This document shows positions 15,305 to 25,200 of a DNA stretch of 37,858 nt, piece after piece. A program made the translations under genes and the position numbers. Positions within the stretch are counted from its first letter, which is position 1. The number at the start of each line of letters is the position of its first letter. Origin of the DNA: Planctomycetota bacterium (GTDB lineage: Bacteria > Planctomycetota > Phycisphaerae > Tepidisphaerales > Tepidisphaeraceae); contig JBCDKH010000011.1 of the NCBI GenBank assembly GCA_038746835.1, forward strand, positions 1-37,858. Direction: 5' to 3'. A model generated the notes under the pieces. It was not told where the DNA came from. It did not search any database and saw only the letters and a list, made by a program, of their open reading frames with translations.

Positions 15305-15571
15305 CTACTCCTTGTCTTTGAAGTAGTCCCCGTTCTTCTCGATGAACGAAGACCACTCCGCCGGCAGGTCTTCCTGCGGGAAGATGGCCTGCACCGGGCA
15401 TTCGTCGACGCACAGGCCGCAGTCGATGCAGACGTCGGGGTCGATGTAGAGCTGTTCGGCCGAGTCGAAGTCATCGGCGTCGCCGATGGGGTGGATGCAG
15501 TCGACGGGGCAGACCTCCACGCAGCTGGTGTCTTTGGTACCGATGCAGGGCTGGGCGATGACGTGGGGCAT
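15305..15571 (-). CDS. 7Fe-type ferredoxin (3Fe-4S plus 4Fe-4S)
   Basis: 88 residues. The cysteine spacing is C9-x7-C17-x3-C21-x3-C25 (CIGTKDTSCVEVCPVDC) and C48-x2-C51-x2-C54-x3-C58 (CIDCGLCVDECP). This is the pattern of Azotobacter FdI-type seven-iron ferredoxins: C9, C17 and C58 would bind the 3Fe-4S cluster and C21, C48, C51 and C54 the 4Fe-4S cluster, leaving C25 free. The C-terminus is acidic. It acts as a soluble low-potential electron carrier. Its partner is not evident; the radical SAM enzyme MqnC 3 kb away needs electrons, but no link is shown. It is divergent from rpoN across about 200 nt. Confidence 0.92.
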   Translation of the reverse strand: MPHVIAQPCIGTKDTSCVEVCPVDCIHPIGDADDFDSAEQLYIDPDVCIDCGLCVDECPVQAIFPQEDLPAEWSSFIEKNGDYFKDKE

Positions 15572-15775
15572 GAATGTCGCTCGTGTCTGTTCTGGCGGAT
15601 GCTAAGAGCTAGCGGCGAGCCTGCGACGGTGCCGCAGACCATTTGAATCGTTGCGGATTATTGATGCGGCGCCGCTCCCGTTGTCGGACCTGATATCGGC
15701 CCCGATTTATCCGTTCGCACGCGGCGAAGAGGTGGTAGACTCCCCGCTGCAAACGCCGTACCCGACCGCGGAATC

Positions 15776-17464
15776 GTGTCGACGTTGCGACGTGGTTCGG
15801 TTACCAAATCCATGGGCTCCATGCAGTTAACACAATCGGCAGGCATGCGGATGGAGCAGCGGCAGCTGCTCACGCCCCGCATGATCCAGTCGATGGAGAT
15901 CCTGCAGATGCCGCTGACGGCGCTGGAGGAGCGCATCGATCAGGAGCTCGAAAAGAACCCCGTCCTCGAAGTCGCAGAAGCCCGAGTCGACCGCGACGAA
16001 CTGCCGCGGGACGACAGCGTTCGCGAGGAGAACCAAGCTCTCGACCTCGACACACGCGACGAAGCCAGCGCCGAAGACTTCGCCCGCCTTGATCGCATCA
16101 GCGACTACCTCGAGAACGAGGAGTTCAGCCCCAGCTACGAACGCACCGGCGGCTATGACGTCCACGGTCCGAGCACCGGCAGCTACGCAGGCGAACGCGA
16201 CGCCAAGCTCGACGCGATGAACAACACCGCCTCGCGTGGGGCGTCGCTGGACGAGCATCTGCTGGACCAGTGGAGCCTGATCGACCACTGTTCCGCCAAC
16301 GCCGGCAAGGCCGACAACGTCTGCCGGGCTGGTCGCATCCTCATCGGCTACCTCGACGATCGCGGTTACCTGCCGATGTCGGTGGCCGAGGTGCGCGACG
16401 ACGCGCTGTCGCGTGGCCGGACGAGCGACGTGCCGGAGATGGCCGACTTCGACGAGGCGTTCAAGCTCATCCGAAGGCAGCTCGAGCCGGCGGGCGTCGG
16501 AGCGACGTCGCTTTCAGATTGCCTGCTCCTCCAGCTCGACGCGCTTGCCAACGACGTGGAGACGGCCGAGGGGCACGATTTCGAGTTAGAGCGTCAACTC
16601 GTCACCACGTTCCTGAAGGACCTGGAGCAGAACCGCTACCCACAGATTGCCAAGAAGACCGGCCGAAGCATCGCGACCCTGCAAGCGGCAGTGAAGCGCC
16701 TCGGCCGACTCCATCCGCACCCGGGCAAGCTGATCGCGCCAGACGAAGCCCCGCCGATCACGCCCGACGCGACGATCCGTTGGGACGACGATCTGAAGGA
16801 CTACGACGTCACGATGGCACGGGACCCGGCGCCTGACCTGCAGATCCGCTCGCTTTACAAGAAGCTCCTTCGTCAAAGCCGCAACGGCACCGAGCTCAAC
16901 GGCCACGACGAGCCGGCCGACGACGACAACGAAGCCGTCGGTGAGCCTTTGAAGAACAAGGACGAACGCAAGCAGCTCCGGGACTTCCTCGGCAACAACG
17001 TCCGCAACGCCCGCTGGCTCATCGAGTCCATCGAGCAACGCCGCGGCACGATCGAGCGCGTCATCCGCAAGGTGCTCGAGCACCAGCGTGACTTCTTCGA
17101 CAAGGGGCCGGAACACCTCAAGCCGCTGCCGATGATCGGCGTGGCGGAAGAGCTGGGCATCCACGTCGCCACCGTCAGCCGAGCCGTCAGCGAGAAGTGG
17201 ATCGACACGCCTCGCGGCCTCTTCCCTCTCCGCCGCTTCTTCTCCGGCGGCACGACCACCGAAGACGGCCAGGACATGAGCTGGGACGCGGTGAAGGAGA
17301 AGCTCCGCGCGATCATCGAACGCGAAGACAAGGCCAAGCCGCTCAACGACGACGAGATCGTCGTCAAGCTCGACGAACAGGGCATCGAACTCGCCCGCCG
17401 CACTGTCGCCAAGTACCGCAAAATCCTCGGCATCCCAACGGCCCGCCAGCGACGCACGTTCTGA
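15776..17464 (+). CDS. rpoN: RNA polymerase sigma-54 factor
   Basis: A 562-residue sigma-54. Region I is the Gln/Leu-rich N-terminus (MRMEQRQLLTPRMIQSMEIL, then QMPLTALEERIDQEL) that contacts bacterial enhancer-binding ATPases. An acidic region II follows. The core-binding and HTH regions include GVAEELGIHVATVSRAVSEK. The RpoN box near the end is ARRTVAKYRK (consensus ARRTVAKYRE, last residue Lys here). The longest frame starts at GTG 15776; ATG 15812 or 15821 would give a more typical N-terminus and no clear ribosome site decides between them. Length is slightly above average because of an acidic linker (NGHDEPADDDNEAVG). No sigma-54 promoter was convincingly found in the window. Confidence 0.95.
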   Translation: MSTLRRGSVTKSMGSMQLTQSAGMRMEQRQLLTPRMIQSMEILQMPLTALEERIDQELEKNPVLEVAEARVDRDELPRDDSVREENQALDLDTRDEASAEDFARLDRISDYLENEEFSPSYERTGGYDVHGPSTGSYAGERDAKLDAMNNTASRGASLDEHLLDQWSLIDHCSANAGKADNVCRAGRILIGYLDDRGYLPMSVAEVRDDALSRGRTSDVPEMADFDEAFKLIRRQLEPAGVGATSLSDCLLLQLDALANDVETAEGHDFELERQLVTTFLKDLEQNRYPQIAKKTGRSIATLQAAVKRLGRLHPHPGKLIAPDEAPPITPDATIRWDDDLKDYDVTMARDPAPDLQIRSLYKKLLRQSRNGTELNGHDEPADDDNEAVGEPLKNKDERKQLRDFLGNNVRNARWLIESIEQRRGTIERVIRKVLEHQRDFFDKGPEHLKPLPMIGVAEELGIHVATVSRAVSEKWIDTPRGLFPLRRFFSGGTTTEDGQDMSWDAVKEKLRAIIEREDKAKPLNDDEIVVKLDEQGIELARRTVAKYRKILGIPTARQRRTF

Positions 17465-17477
17465 GGGGCATCGGGGC

Positions 17478-17843
17478 TCAAATTTGGGTCCAGCCCACTA
17501 TAATCACGAGGACGGGCAGCGTGAGCAGGTAGTAGAACGGGACCCAGGTCTGGACAATCGTCTTGGTGCGGTCGCCATACCGGCGACCAAGCGGCGCAGC
17601 GAGGAGGTAGCAGAGCAGCAACACCAGCGGGTAGAGCGTGCCAACCCAGAGAAACGCGAGGAAGACGTAATCACCGAAGCTCATCACGTGATCCTGCTCC
17701 CGGTGGCCGGCAAACGACATGATGTTGGCCAACAGGCATCCCGGGTACAGCAGCGGGGCCGCGTACATCGTTGCACCCTGAGCGAGTGTCTGCCCGGCGC
17801 TCTCCGGCGGATCGGGCAATTCGATCTGTAGACGCTCTTTCAT
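17478..17843 (-). CDS. Small membrane protein of unknown function
   Basis: 121 residues. After a hydrophilic start (MKERLQIELPDPPESAGQTL) there are about three membrane helices: MYAAPLLYPGCLLANIMSFA, YVFLAFLWVGTLYPLVLLLC and VPFYYLLTLPVLVIIVGW. A short basic loop (GRRYGDRTKT) separates the last two. No family recognised. It lies 26 nt after the DUF2256-DUF3253 gene on the same strand and converges on rpoN with a 13-nt gap. Confidence 0.7.
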   Translation of the reverse strand: MKERLQIELPDPPESAGQTLAQGATMYAAPLLYPGCLLANIMSFAGHREQDHVMSFGDYVFLAFLWVGTLYPLVLLLCYLLAAPLGRRYGDRTKTIVQTWVPFYYLLTLPVLVIIVGWTQI

Positions 17844-17869
17844 CGTCTGAAGCCGGATTGGGTTTGTTG

Positions 17870-18253
17870 TTAGGCTCGTCGCAGTCGGATCGGCCCCTTC
17901 GCCGTCGACGGATCCACCACGCGGCCGCCCTGCGTGATGACGATCTCGCCGCGGACGACCAGTCGGCGAGCCGCCTGTCGGGCCGGTTCCATCAGTCCGC
18001 GCCAGTCGTCTGGCCGGACGACTTTCGCCGCCTCGCTCGGGCAGATCGTTGCGCCGCGCTGGCGCTGGTTGAGCAGGTCAAGGATGGCTCGCTCAAGTTC
18101 ATCGTTGACGGGATCGTGTCGCTTTGCCGCCCGTCGGCAGGCATCGGAGCAGTAGCGGACGTTCTCCCAGTCGCGTTCCCACTTCTTGCGCCACTCGATC
18201 GTCCGGCCGCACTGATGGCAGGGCTTGGTCGGCTTAGCGGGCGATCTAGGCAC
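17870..18253 (-). CDS. DUF2256-DUF3253 fusion protein
   Basis: 127 residues. The N-terminus (about residues 9-41) is a DUF2256-type zinc-binding module: [18 protein letters not shown] and [10 protein letters not shown], with four Cys. The remainder is DUF3253, a winged-helix-like domain: [40 protein letters not shown] and [10 protein letters not shown] ending in KGPIRLRRA. Such fusions occur in bacteria and are uncharacterised. GTG 18253 is chosen because it directly precedes the zinc module. It overlaps the end of the Uma2 gene by 8 nt, suggesting translational coupling. The frame extends further up to 18511, but that part is antisense-like and Arg-rich. Confidence 0.8.
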   Translation of the reverse strand: MPRSPAKPTKPCHQCGRTIEWRKKWERDWENVRYCSDACRRAAKRHDPVNDELERAILDLLNQRQRGATICPSEAAKVVRPDDWRGLMEPARQAARRLVVRGEIVITQGGRVVDPSTAKGPIRLRRA

Positions 18254-18890
18254 GGAGGAACTGCGTCCAGCGGCCAACGACCTCACTGAGCCGCAACTCG
18301 GACGCAAGCCGAAGGTGGTCGGCCAAAGCGGACATCGGAAGATCGGGAAGCACACTGCTCTGGGTGGCAACCGCATAGGTCTCGCTACCAGGGTCGAGAA
18401 GTCGGATTTCGATGGCGTTGCTCGACACCTTCCATCGCCATAACTCGCCGACGCCCATCGCGGCGAAGATGGGCTCACGCGGGATCGACGTTGACGTTTT
18501 GTCCACCTCAATTACGAGGTTGGGCGGCGAGTGAATCGCGAGATCGAGTTCCTCTGCCTCAGGCGGAGGGACCGTATCGTCGGGATTGATGTAGAAACCC
18601 TCGTCCGGCTCTGTGCCCTTCAGCAGGTCTTCCCGCATCAGTGTCGTCCCGCCGATGCGGTCATAGGGGACCTCCCGGACGATGAGATACTGCGTAAGCA
18701 AGTCAGCGAGCGTCGACTTGCGGCGGTCGTGTCCGATGCTGATCGGCGGCATGATTTCGAGCGTCCCGTTGTCGTAGGTCATGCGAGTTCCAGGACCCGC
18801 ATCCTCGCCGAGCTGCAGGTACGACTTCCACGACACGCCGTGAAGAACCGTCGACGTCGGCTGGTCGAGGGTCAGACCCATGACGAACAT
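18246..18890 (-). CDS. Uma2-family (DUF820) putative nuclease
   Basis: 214 residues of the Uma2 family, which has a PD-(D/E)XK-like fold. Characteristic segments are [43 protein letters not shown] and [13 protein letters not shown]. The acidic residues in EPD and the E in VIEVD are the likely metal site, with K in VDKTS. Nuclease activity is a fold-based prediction; the role of these proteins, which are abundant in cyanobacteria and planctomycetes, is unknown. The start is ATG 18890 or ATG 18881. It begins 6 nt after the mqnC stop and overlaps the DUF2256-DUF3253 start. Confidence 0.85.
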   Translation of the reverse strand: MFVMGLTLDQPTSTVLHGVSWKSYLQLGEDAGPGTRMTYDNGTLEIMPPISIGHDRRKSTLADLLTQYLIVREVPYDRIGGTTLMREDLLKGTEPDEGFYINPDDTVPPPEAEELDLAIHSPPNLVIEVDKTSTSIPREPIFAAMGVGELWRWKVSSNAIEIRLLDPGSETYAVATQSSVLPDLPMSALADHLRLASELRLSEVVGRWTQFLRA

Positions 18891-18896
18891 CCTACC

Positions 18897-20375
18897 TCAG
18901 TTTCCGTCGCCCAACACCGTCAGTTGCAACCGTCGGCTGACGTCGCGGCCGTCGGCTTCGCCGGTGATTTGCGGAACGCTGACGTCGTCGAGGCCCGGGG
19001 CAGCGCCGATCCAGGTCTTGTCGTCGAGCTTGCTGACTTTGCGCGTCGGCGGATCGGCGAGCGGGACGAGGTCTGGTGCGTCGTCACCGTCCCAGCGGTT
19101 GAGCACGTTGTAGTACTGATCGCGCTGGGCTGGCACGTAGCCGGCGTCGCGGATGAGGCGGCAGAGCTCGCGAACGCCCAGGTCATAAGTCGTGCCCGCG
19201 GCGCTGACGACGTTCTCTTCCATCATTGCGCCGCCCATGTCGTTGGCTCCGTAGTAGAGCGCGAGCTGGCCGACCTTCGGGCCCATGGTGACCCAGGAGC
19301 TCTGCAGGTTTTCGATGTTGTCGAAGTAGAGACGGCCCAGGCCGAGCATGCGGAGGTACTCGGTCGCGCCGGCGGATCGCACGACGCGGCCGCGGGCGAC
19401 GTCTGGGTGCTCCATCGTGTCGAAGTCGCCGTGGATGGTTGGGTCGTACTCCCTCGCCCGGCCGAGCGGGACGTTCTCGCGTTGGAATGGCCAGTGGATA
19501 AACGCGCCGTATCGGCCGGGGTTGTCGCTCCACGTCTTCGGCCGCGGCGACTTGGCGAAGACGCCCGGCATGTGCTCCTCAGCCGCGGCCTGGGCTTCGT
19601 CGAGGTCGACTTCGCCTGCCAGACCGCGGGCGTAGTCCTGCATCAGCCGCAGCCGGTTCATGTGCTCGATGCGGTCCGGCGTCGTCTCGATGTGCCCCAT
19701 CATCATGGTGCACGACGAGCCGAGACCTTCTTCGTGGGCGACCCGCATGACGCGAAGCCAGTCGTCGGCCGAGGCCTTGATGTGGCCGATCTTGTCTCGG
19801 ACGCGTTCCGGGAAAATCTCGCCGCCGCCGCCGGGAATGGTCATCAGGCCCGCATCGACGAACTGCTTGATGATCTCGCGGACGTCTCTGCTCCAGAACC
19901 GCTCGAACTCGATGAATTCCGGCGGGCTGAAGGCGTGGATGTGGATCGTCGGATACTCACGCCGGATGAACTGGAGTAGGTCGGTGTAGTACTCGATCGG
20001 CAGGCGATCGTTCATACCGCCCTGCATCAGGATCTGTGTCCCGCCGATGGCGAGGAGTTCCTCGATCTTCTTGCCGATCTGGGCGTGCGTGAGCGTGTAG
20101 CTGTCGCCGTCCTCGTGGTCGCGTCGGAAGCCGCAGAACGTGCACTTGCTTGTACAGACGTTCGTGTAGTTGATGTTCCGGTCGACGATGTACGTGCGAT
20201 AGTCGACCGGATGCCGACGGTCGACGATCTGCGTGGCCCAGTCGCCCAGATCGTGCATCGAGGCGTTCCGCACGAGCGCGTAGGCCTCCGCGTCGGTCAG
20301 GCGACGATGGCCCGCGACGACGCTGGAGACGTCGATGTCATCGAGCGGGATGGTCTGAAAGGGCAGGTCCGCCAT
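18897..20375 (-). CDS. mqnC: Cyclic dehypoxanthinyl futalosine synthase (radical SAM), enlarged
   Basis: 492 residues from ATG 20375 (GTG 20408 possible). The radical SAM cluster motif is C74-x3-C78-x2-C81 (NINYTNVCTSKCTFCGF). MqnC-like segments follow: HAFSPPEF, AGLMTIPGGGGEIF, MMMGHIETTPDRIEHMNRLR and GPKVGQLALYYGANDMGGAM followed by MEENVVSAAG. It makes cyclic DHFL in the futalosine menaquinone pathway. It is more than 100 residues longer than usual MqnC (about 360-380). Extra pieces lie between RLRLMQDYARG and GAFIHWPFQ, between NVPLGR and the RSAGATEYL segment, and at the C-terminus (about 70 residues). A -10-like TATACT ends 9 nt before the ATG, hinting at a very short leader. No other mqn gene is in the window. 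Confidence 0.9.
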   Translation of the reverse strand: MADLPFQTIPLDDIDVSSVVAGHRRLTDAEAYALVRNASMHDLGDWATQIVDRRHPVDYRTYIVDRNINYTNVCTSKCTFCGFRRDHEDGDSYTLTHAQIGKKIEELLAIGGTQILMQGGMNDRLPIEYYTDLLQFIRREYPTIHIHAFSPPEFIEFERFWSRDVREIIKQFVDAGLMTIPGGGGEIFPERVRDKIGHIKASADDWLRVMRVAHEEGLGSSCTMMMGHIETTPDRIEHMNRLRLMQDYARGLAGEVDLDEAQAAAEEHMPGVFAKSPRPKTWSDNPGRYGAFIHWPFQRENVPLGRAREYDPTIHGDFDTMEHPDVARGRVVRSAGATEYLRMLGLGRLYFDNIENLQSSWVTMGPKVGQLALYYGANDMGGAMMEENVVSAAGTTYDLGVRELCRLIRDAGYVPAQRDQYYNVLNRWDGDDAPDLVPLADPPTRKVSKLDDKTWIGAAPGLDDVSVPQITGEADGRDVSRRLQLTVLGDGN

Positions 20376-20438
20376 GCTGCTTTCAGTATACGATGAAACC
20401 TCTGACACGAGCCGTCTTTCAATCGAGTTGACAGTTGG

Positions 20439-21191
20439 TCACAGCGCGGCCTTCAGCTTCTCAAGGAGCGTGGCAAGGTCGTCGTGCAGCATGACGGGGG
20501 CATTGACGACCAGGACCGGACCAGCGAATCGCGCTGACGCCGTGGTCCCGCCGTTGGTCGTCCACCAAGCGGGCTGGACGGTGGAATGAACCAGATCGAG
20601 TAGTTCCCCGCGCGCAGCGAGCTGCGGCGTGCTAGTCGCAGCACGCATGTTTGGACCACCACCGCCTCCACCAAACCCGCCACCGCCAGACTGTGCCACA
20701 GCCGTCTGCTGCTCAGGCAGAGCCGTCCGCTGCTCAATGTCGCGACCGATCGCTTCCACGATGCCGGTCACGTCGTAGGTCCGTGTCGTTTGACTCTTAT
20801 GCGTTGCCGCTTCCGTCGTGGTGACGTGGAGGACGGGTCCATCGAGGTAGCTCGTCACGCTCGCGAAGCCCGCTCCAACATCCGCAAACAATGTGCGGAG
20901 GGCCTGACGGACGGTCGTCTCAGTTGGAAGGTCAAACTCGACTGTCGAATCGCGGGCGATGCCGGCAAGCTCTAACTCGGACCACGAAACCTGGACGTGC
21001 AGATCATCAATCTTTCGCAGGCGCTCGATTGCCTCCTCGAACGACAGCTCGCCTGACCAGGCTTCGCCGATGGTTCCCTCGTTCAATGCCTTCGTAATCG
21101 CCTCTGTCGGCGGGGCGATGTCGGCCTTGGTTGGAACCGACGAGACGACCAACACGAGGAAGGAAGCGATGATGAATTGACGCAGGCTCAT
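20439..21191 (-). CDS. Secreted protein with secretin-like terminal domain
   Basis: 250 residues. A signal peptide is clear (MSLRQFIIASFLVLVVSSVP, cut probably after TKA). A first region has SFEEAIERLRKIDDLHVQVS, resembling the STN/N0-like fold of secretins. A Gly-rich linker (GGGGFGGGGGG) follows. The last 70 residues (ELLDLVHSTVQPAWWTTNGG, then ARFAGPVLVVNAPVMLHDDL and LLEKLKAAL) match a module often seen in planctomycete secretin-like proteins, 'li...i.p..W...gg...i......lvv......h..i..lL..l'. There is no pore-forming secretin domain, so it is not a full secretin. It is divergent from the ldhA-like gene with 39 nt between. Confidence 0.72.
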   Translation of the reverse strand: MSLRQFIIASFLVLVVSSVPTKADIAPPTEAITKALNEGTIGEAWSGELSFEEAIERLRKIDDLHVQVSWSELELAGIARDSTVEFDLPTETTVRQALRTLFADVGAGFASVTSYLDGPVLHVTTTEAATHKSQTTRTYDVTGIVEAIGRDIEQRTALPEQQTAVAQSGGGGFGGGGGGPNMRAATSTPQLAARGELLDLVHSTVQPAWWTTNGGTTASARFAGPVLVVNAPVMLHDDLATLLEKLKAAL

Positions 21192-21230
21192 GCTGCACAG
21201 AGTAACAGAACGTTCTCATATCGTTCAGCC

Positions 21231-22223
<993 letters not shown>

Positions 22224-22229
22224 CGACGC

Positions 22230-25200
22230 TCAGTTCGCCGACACCGCGGCTGGCGGGGCGTCGCTGAGGATGAGCGGCAGGCCGGACAGGAAGTCGCCCG
22301 AGTCGCCGAGGTGGATTGTCTGCTTCGGACCCTCGACGCCATCGAACGTGCCGTCGTCGTCGGTGATCGTCGCGAAGAGTCGGAACCCGCCTGCGGGCAG
22401 ATCGCTGCGTGCGAGTTCCGCCAGCCACACCTGCCGGCCGTCGACATTGCCGGCACGCTGGAGATCGACTTCCATCGGCGCCGCACCGTCGTTCGACACG
22501 ATCGCGATCGACGCCGCATCGCCTTCGTGCTTGTGATCGTCCGTCACCGCAGCGAAGACGAGAACACGGCTGTCGAGCGGATCGTCGCGGACCCAGAGCG
22601 TCGCGGAGAGGTCGTCCGGCCCGCCGTACCAGCGGGTGGTGTCCGGGTGCTTCTCGTTCGGGTTGACGACCTGGTCGGCACCGAGGACGGCGGCAGGGGG
22701 CAGGTGCTCCCAGCTCTGCGAATCGCCGGGCTTTGCATCGCCGAGCCCGGGAATCGGGGCGATGAGCTGCATCGGCCAAGTGCCCTGGGTGATGGTCTGG
22801 CCGTCGCTGTCGACGAGGCGAAGGCTGAGTCGATTGACCGGCGGCTCACCGGCTGCAAGGGCGACCTCGTTCGGCCCGCCGAAGCGGAAGTCGAAGCCGC
22901 TCGATCCGCTCAACACGACGCCGCACAGAACGTTGACGCCTTTCTTCAGGTCGGCCGAGAACTGGTGATCAGCGAGCGTGCCGTGCCGGTTGCCGGTCTC
23001 CATCGTGTCGTAGACCGGCTCGCCGTTGACGTACCAGCTCATCCACCAGTCGGCAGCGGCGCCGAGGTTCACGCTCGTGTCGGTCGGGCTTTCGATGATC
23101 GCGTACACGACGGCCGGCCGTCGCTCGCGAGCGCCGGCCAAGGCGTTGAGATCGACCCGCTTCCCAGGCTCGGCCGAGACCGTGCGACCCTCGACGCGTT
23201 CGCTCTCGACACCCGGGAGCACGCTTGGAATCGACTGCCGCAGCAGCGGATTGTCCATCACGCGTTCGGCGTCCGCGTCGGTAAAGACGAGCCACTGGAC
23301 AGGCATCTGCAGCGGTACGAGCGTCTGGGCCGACTCGATCTCGAAGGTGACCTGCGAAGGCTCGTCGAGGCGAACCGGCTTGGACGACGCGTCGAGCGTC
23401 AGCTCCGTCTGGCTCCCCGTCTCGATTTCGAGACGCCCTGTGCCCTGGACACCGTCCAGCGCATCGACATCCACCCGCAGCGTCGTCTTGCCCCCGACGA
23501 AGACGGCTGGAGCCGAGGTTTCGAGCGCGAGCAGCGGCTCGACGAATCGGACCTCGGCAGCATCGCCCGCCTGGTCCCAACTGACATAGATCGGATTGGC
23601 AGACACCTCGAAGGTGACTTCCGTCGGCGAGATGCGTGAGACGTCGATGGCATTGCCGTACATGTCCAGTGCCGACACGTCACCAGCGACGGCTGCGTCC
23701 TGCAGGCGAAGCATCAGGCTCGCGACGCCCGGATTCGTCTTGAAGAGCACCATCGTCCGGCGTTCGCTGCTGCCGGATCGTCCGTCGAAGAGGTATGCCT
23801 CCACGCCTGCGTCCGGAGCTTCGACGATCCGAGAGAAGTCGGCGTTGCGGAGCTGTCGAACGAGGTTGCGGTACGTCAGCACGCTGGCGAGCGGCTGGTT
23901 GTGCTCTCCGCGGTCGATCTTCTGCGTCATGCCATAGCCGGCCGTCTTCAGTGTGCCCTCCATGAACAAGCGGAAGTAGTAGAGGCTCGGCATGCCTTCG
24001 CTCATTGCGTAGACCTGCTTCTCGACGGCCGTTCGTGCCTGCTCTTCGATGCCGGCGACGTTGGTCGCGTTGAAGCCGCTCTCGGTTTCGAGATATGGCT
24101 TGGCGAGTGCTTTCTCGACATCGCCTGAAGCGTGGTCACGCACGGCGTGGACCTGTCGCTCGTAGGCCTCGCGCTCCGCCTCGACGCCCGGTCCGTGACC
24201 GTGGTAGGCCCAGACGTCGAGCTTGTCGGTATTGATGAGGCTGACGATCTCGCGGGCACGCCGATCACCGATGTCGGTGTGGAAGCAGAGCCCGCCGTTC
24301 ATCACCAACGCGCCGCGTTCCGGATCTGCAGCGCGAATGGCGTCGAAGGCCATGTGGTAGCTCTCGACGTACTGCTCCGTCGAATCTCCGTAGAAGAACG
24401 GCAGGTCCGGCTCGTTGCCCAGCTCGAAGAAGGCGATCTGTCCCGGTCCGGTACCGGCGAACTCGGCGGCGAGGTTGGCAAAGCCGTCGATTCGCTTCTG
24501 GCGATCCTCTTCGAACGCAGCGCCGTCCAAGCGCCAGTTGTCCGGAAACGCGATGTAGGCCGAACGCATGCCACGCTCTTCCAGCATCGCAAGGCCGACT
24601 CTGGCCTTGTCCACCGGCATGATCTGTCTCTCCCGTGCGCCGGGAATGTTGCGGATGATGTCCACGCCCATCAGGTCGAAGTAAGCCATCGACAGCGGAT
24701 TGTCGAAGGGGATGATGTTCCCGTTCGCCGCATCGAGGCCGAACCAGTACTCGTCGTCGCTCTGTGCCCGAGGCAGCGATCGTGGCCCGTCGTCGATCAC
24801 GCCGAGGTGGATCGGAAGGCTCAGCAGTTCGCGCTCGCCGATGGTCACGTCGAGCGTCGCGTAGTACGGGCCAAGCGGCCAGTCGCTGGTTTCGAAGGGC
24901 GTTTGAACCGTGGTCGTCGCGCTGGCATCGACCGTGGCTGTCCCGGACGACTCGTGCCAGGACTGTTCCTCGTCGAGGGATGCGATGCGGAGACGCCAGT
25001 CGATCGGGCGATCGATCCTGGCGAGGTTTTCCAGCGAGAGCGACGCGCCGGCACCGCCCTGCGGGAAAGCGAAAATGCCATCGGCCGTCTCGGCGACGAG
25101 CTCGCGTGCTCGAACGAGGCGTGGCCAGTACAGGTCGTCGCCCGTGCCGCGATAGCCGATGACGCGGACGCGTTTGACGAACAGCGTTTCGTTGGCACCC

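Noticed and set aside
18531-19979. 482-residue open frame opposite mqnC and Uma2
   Set aside because: Antisense shadow; the minus-strand products are clear family members.
21207-21226. AGAACGTTCT palindrome and GTTC-N7-GTTC, which resembles an alphaproteobacterial LexA box
   Set aside because: It lies before a lactate dehydrogenase gene, not an SOS gene, a 39-nt gap can hold such a match by chance, and planctomycete LexA specificity is different or unknown.
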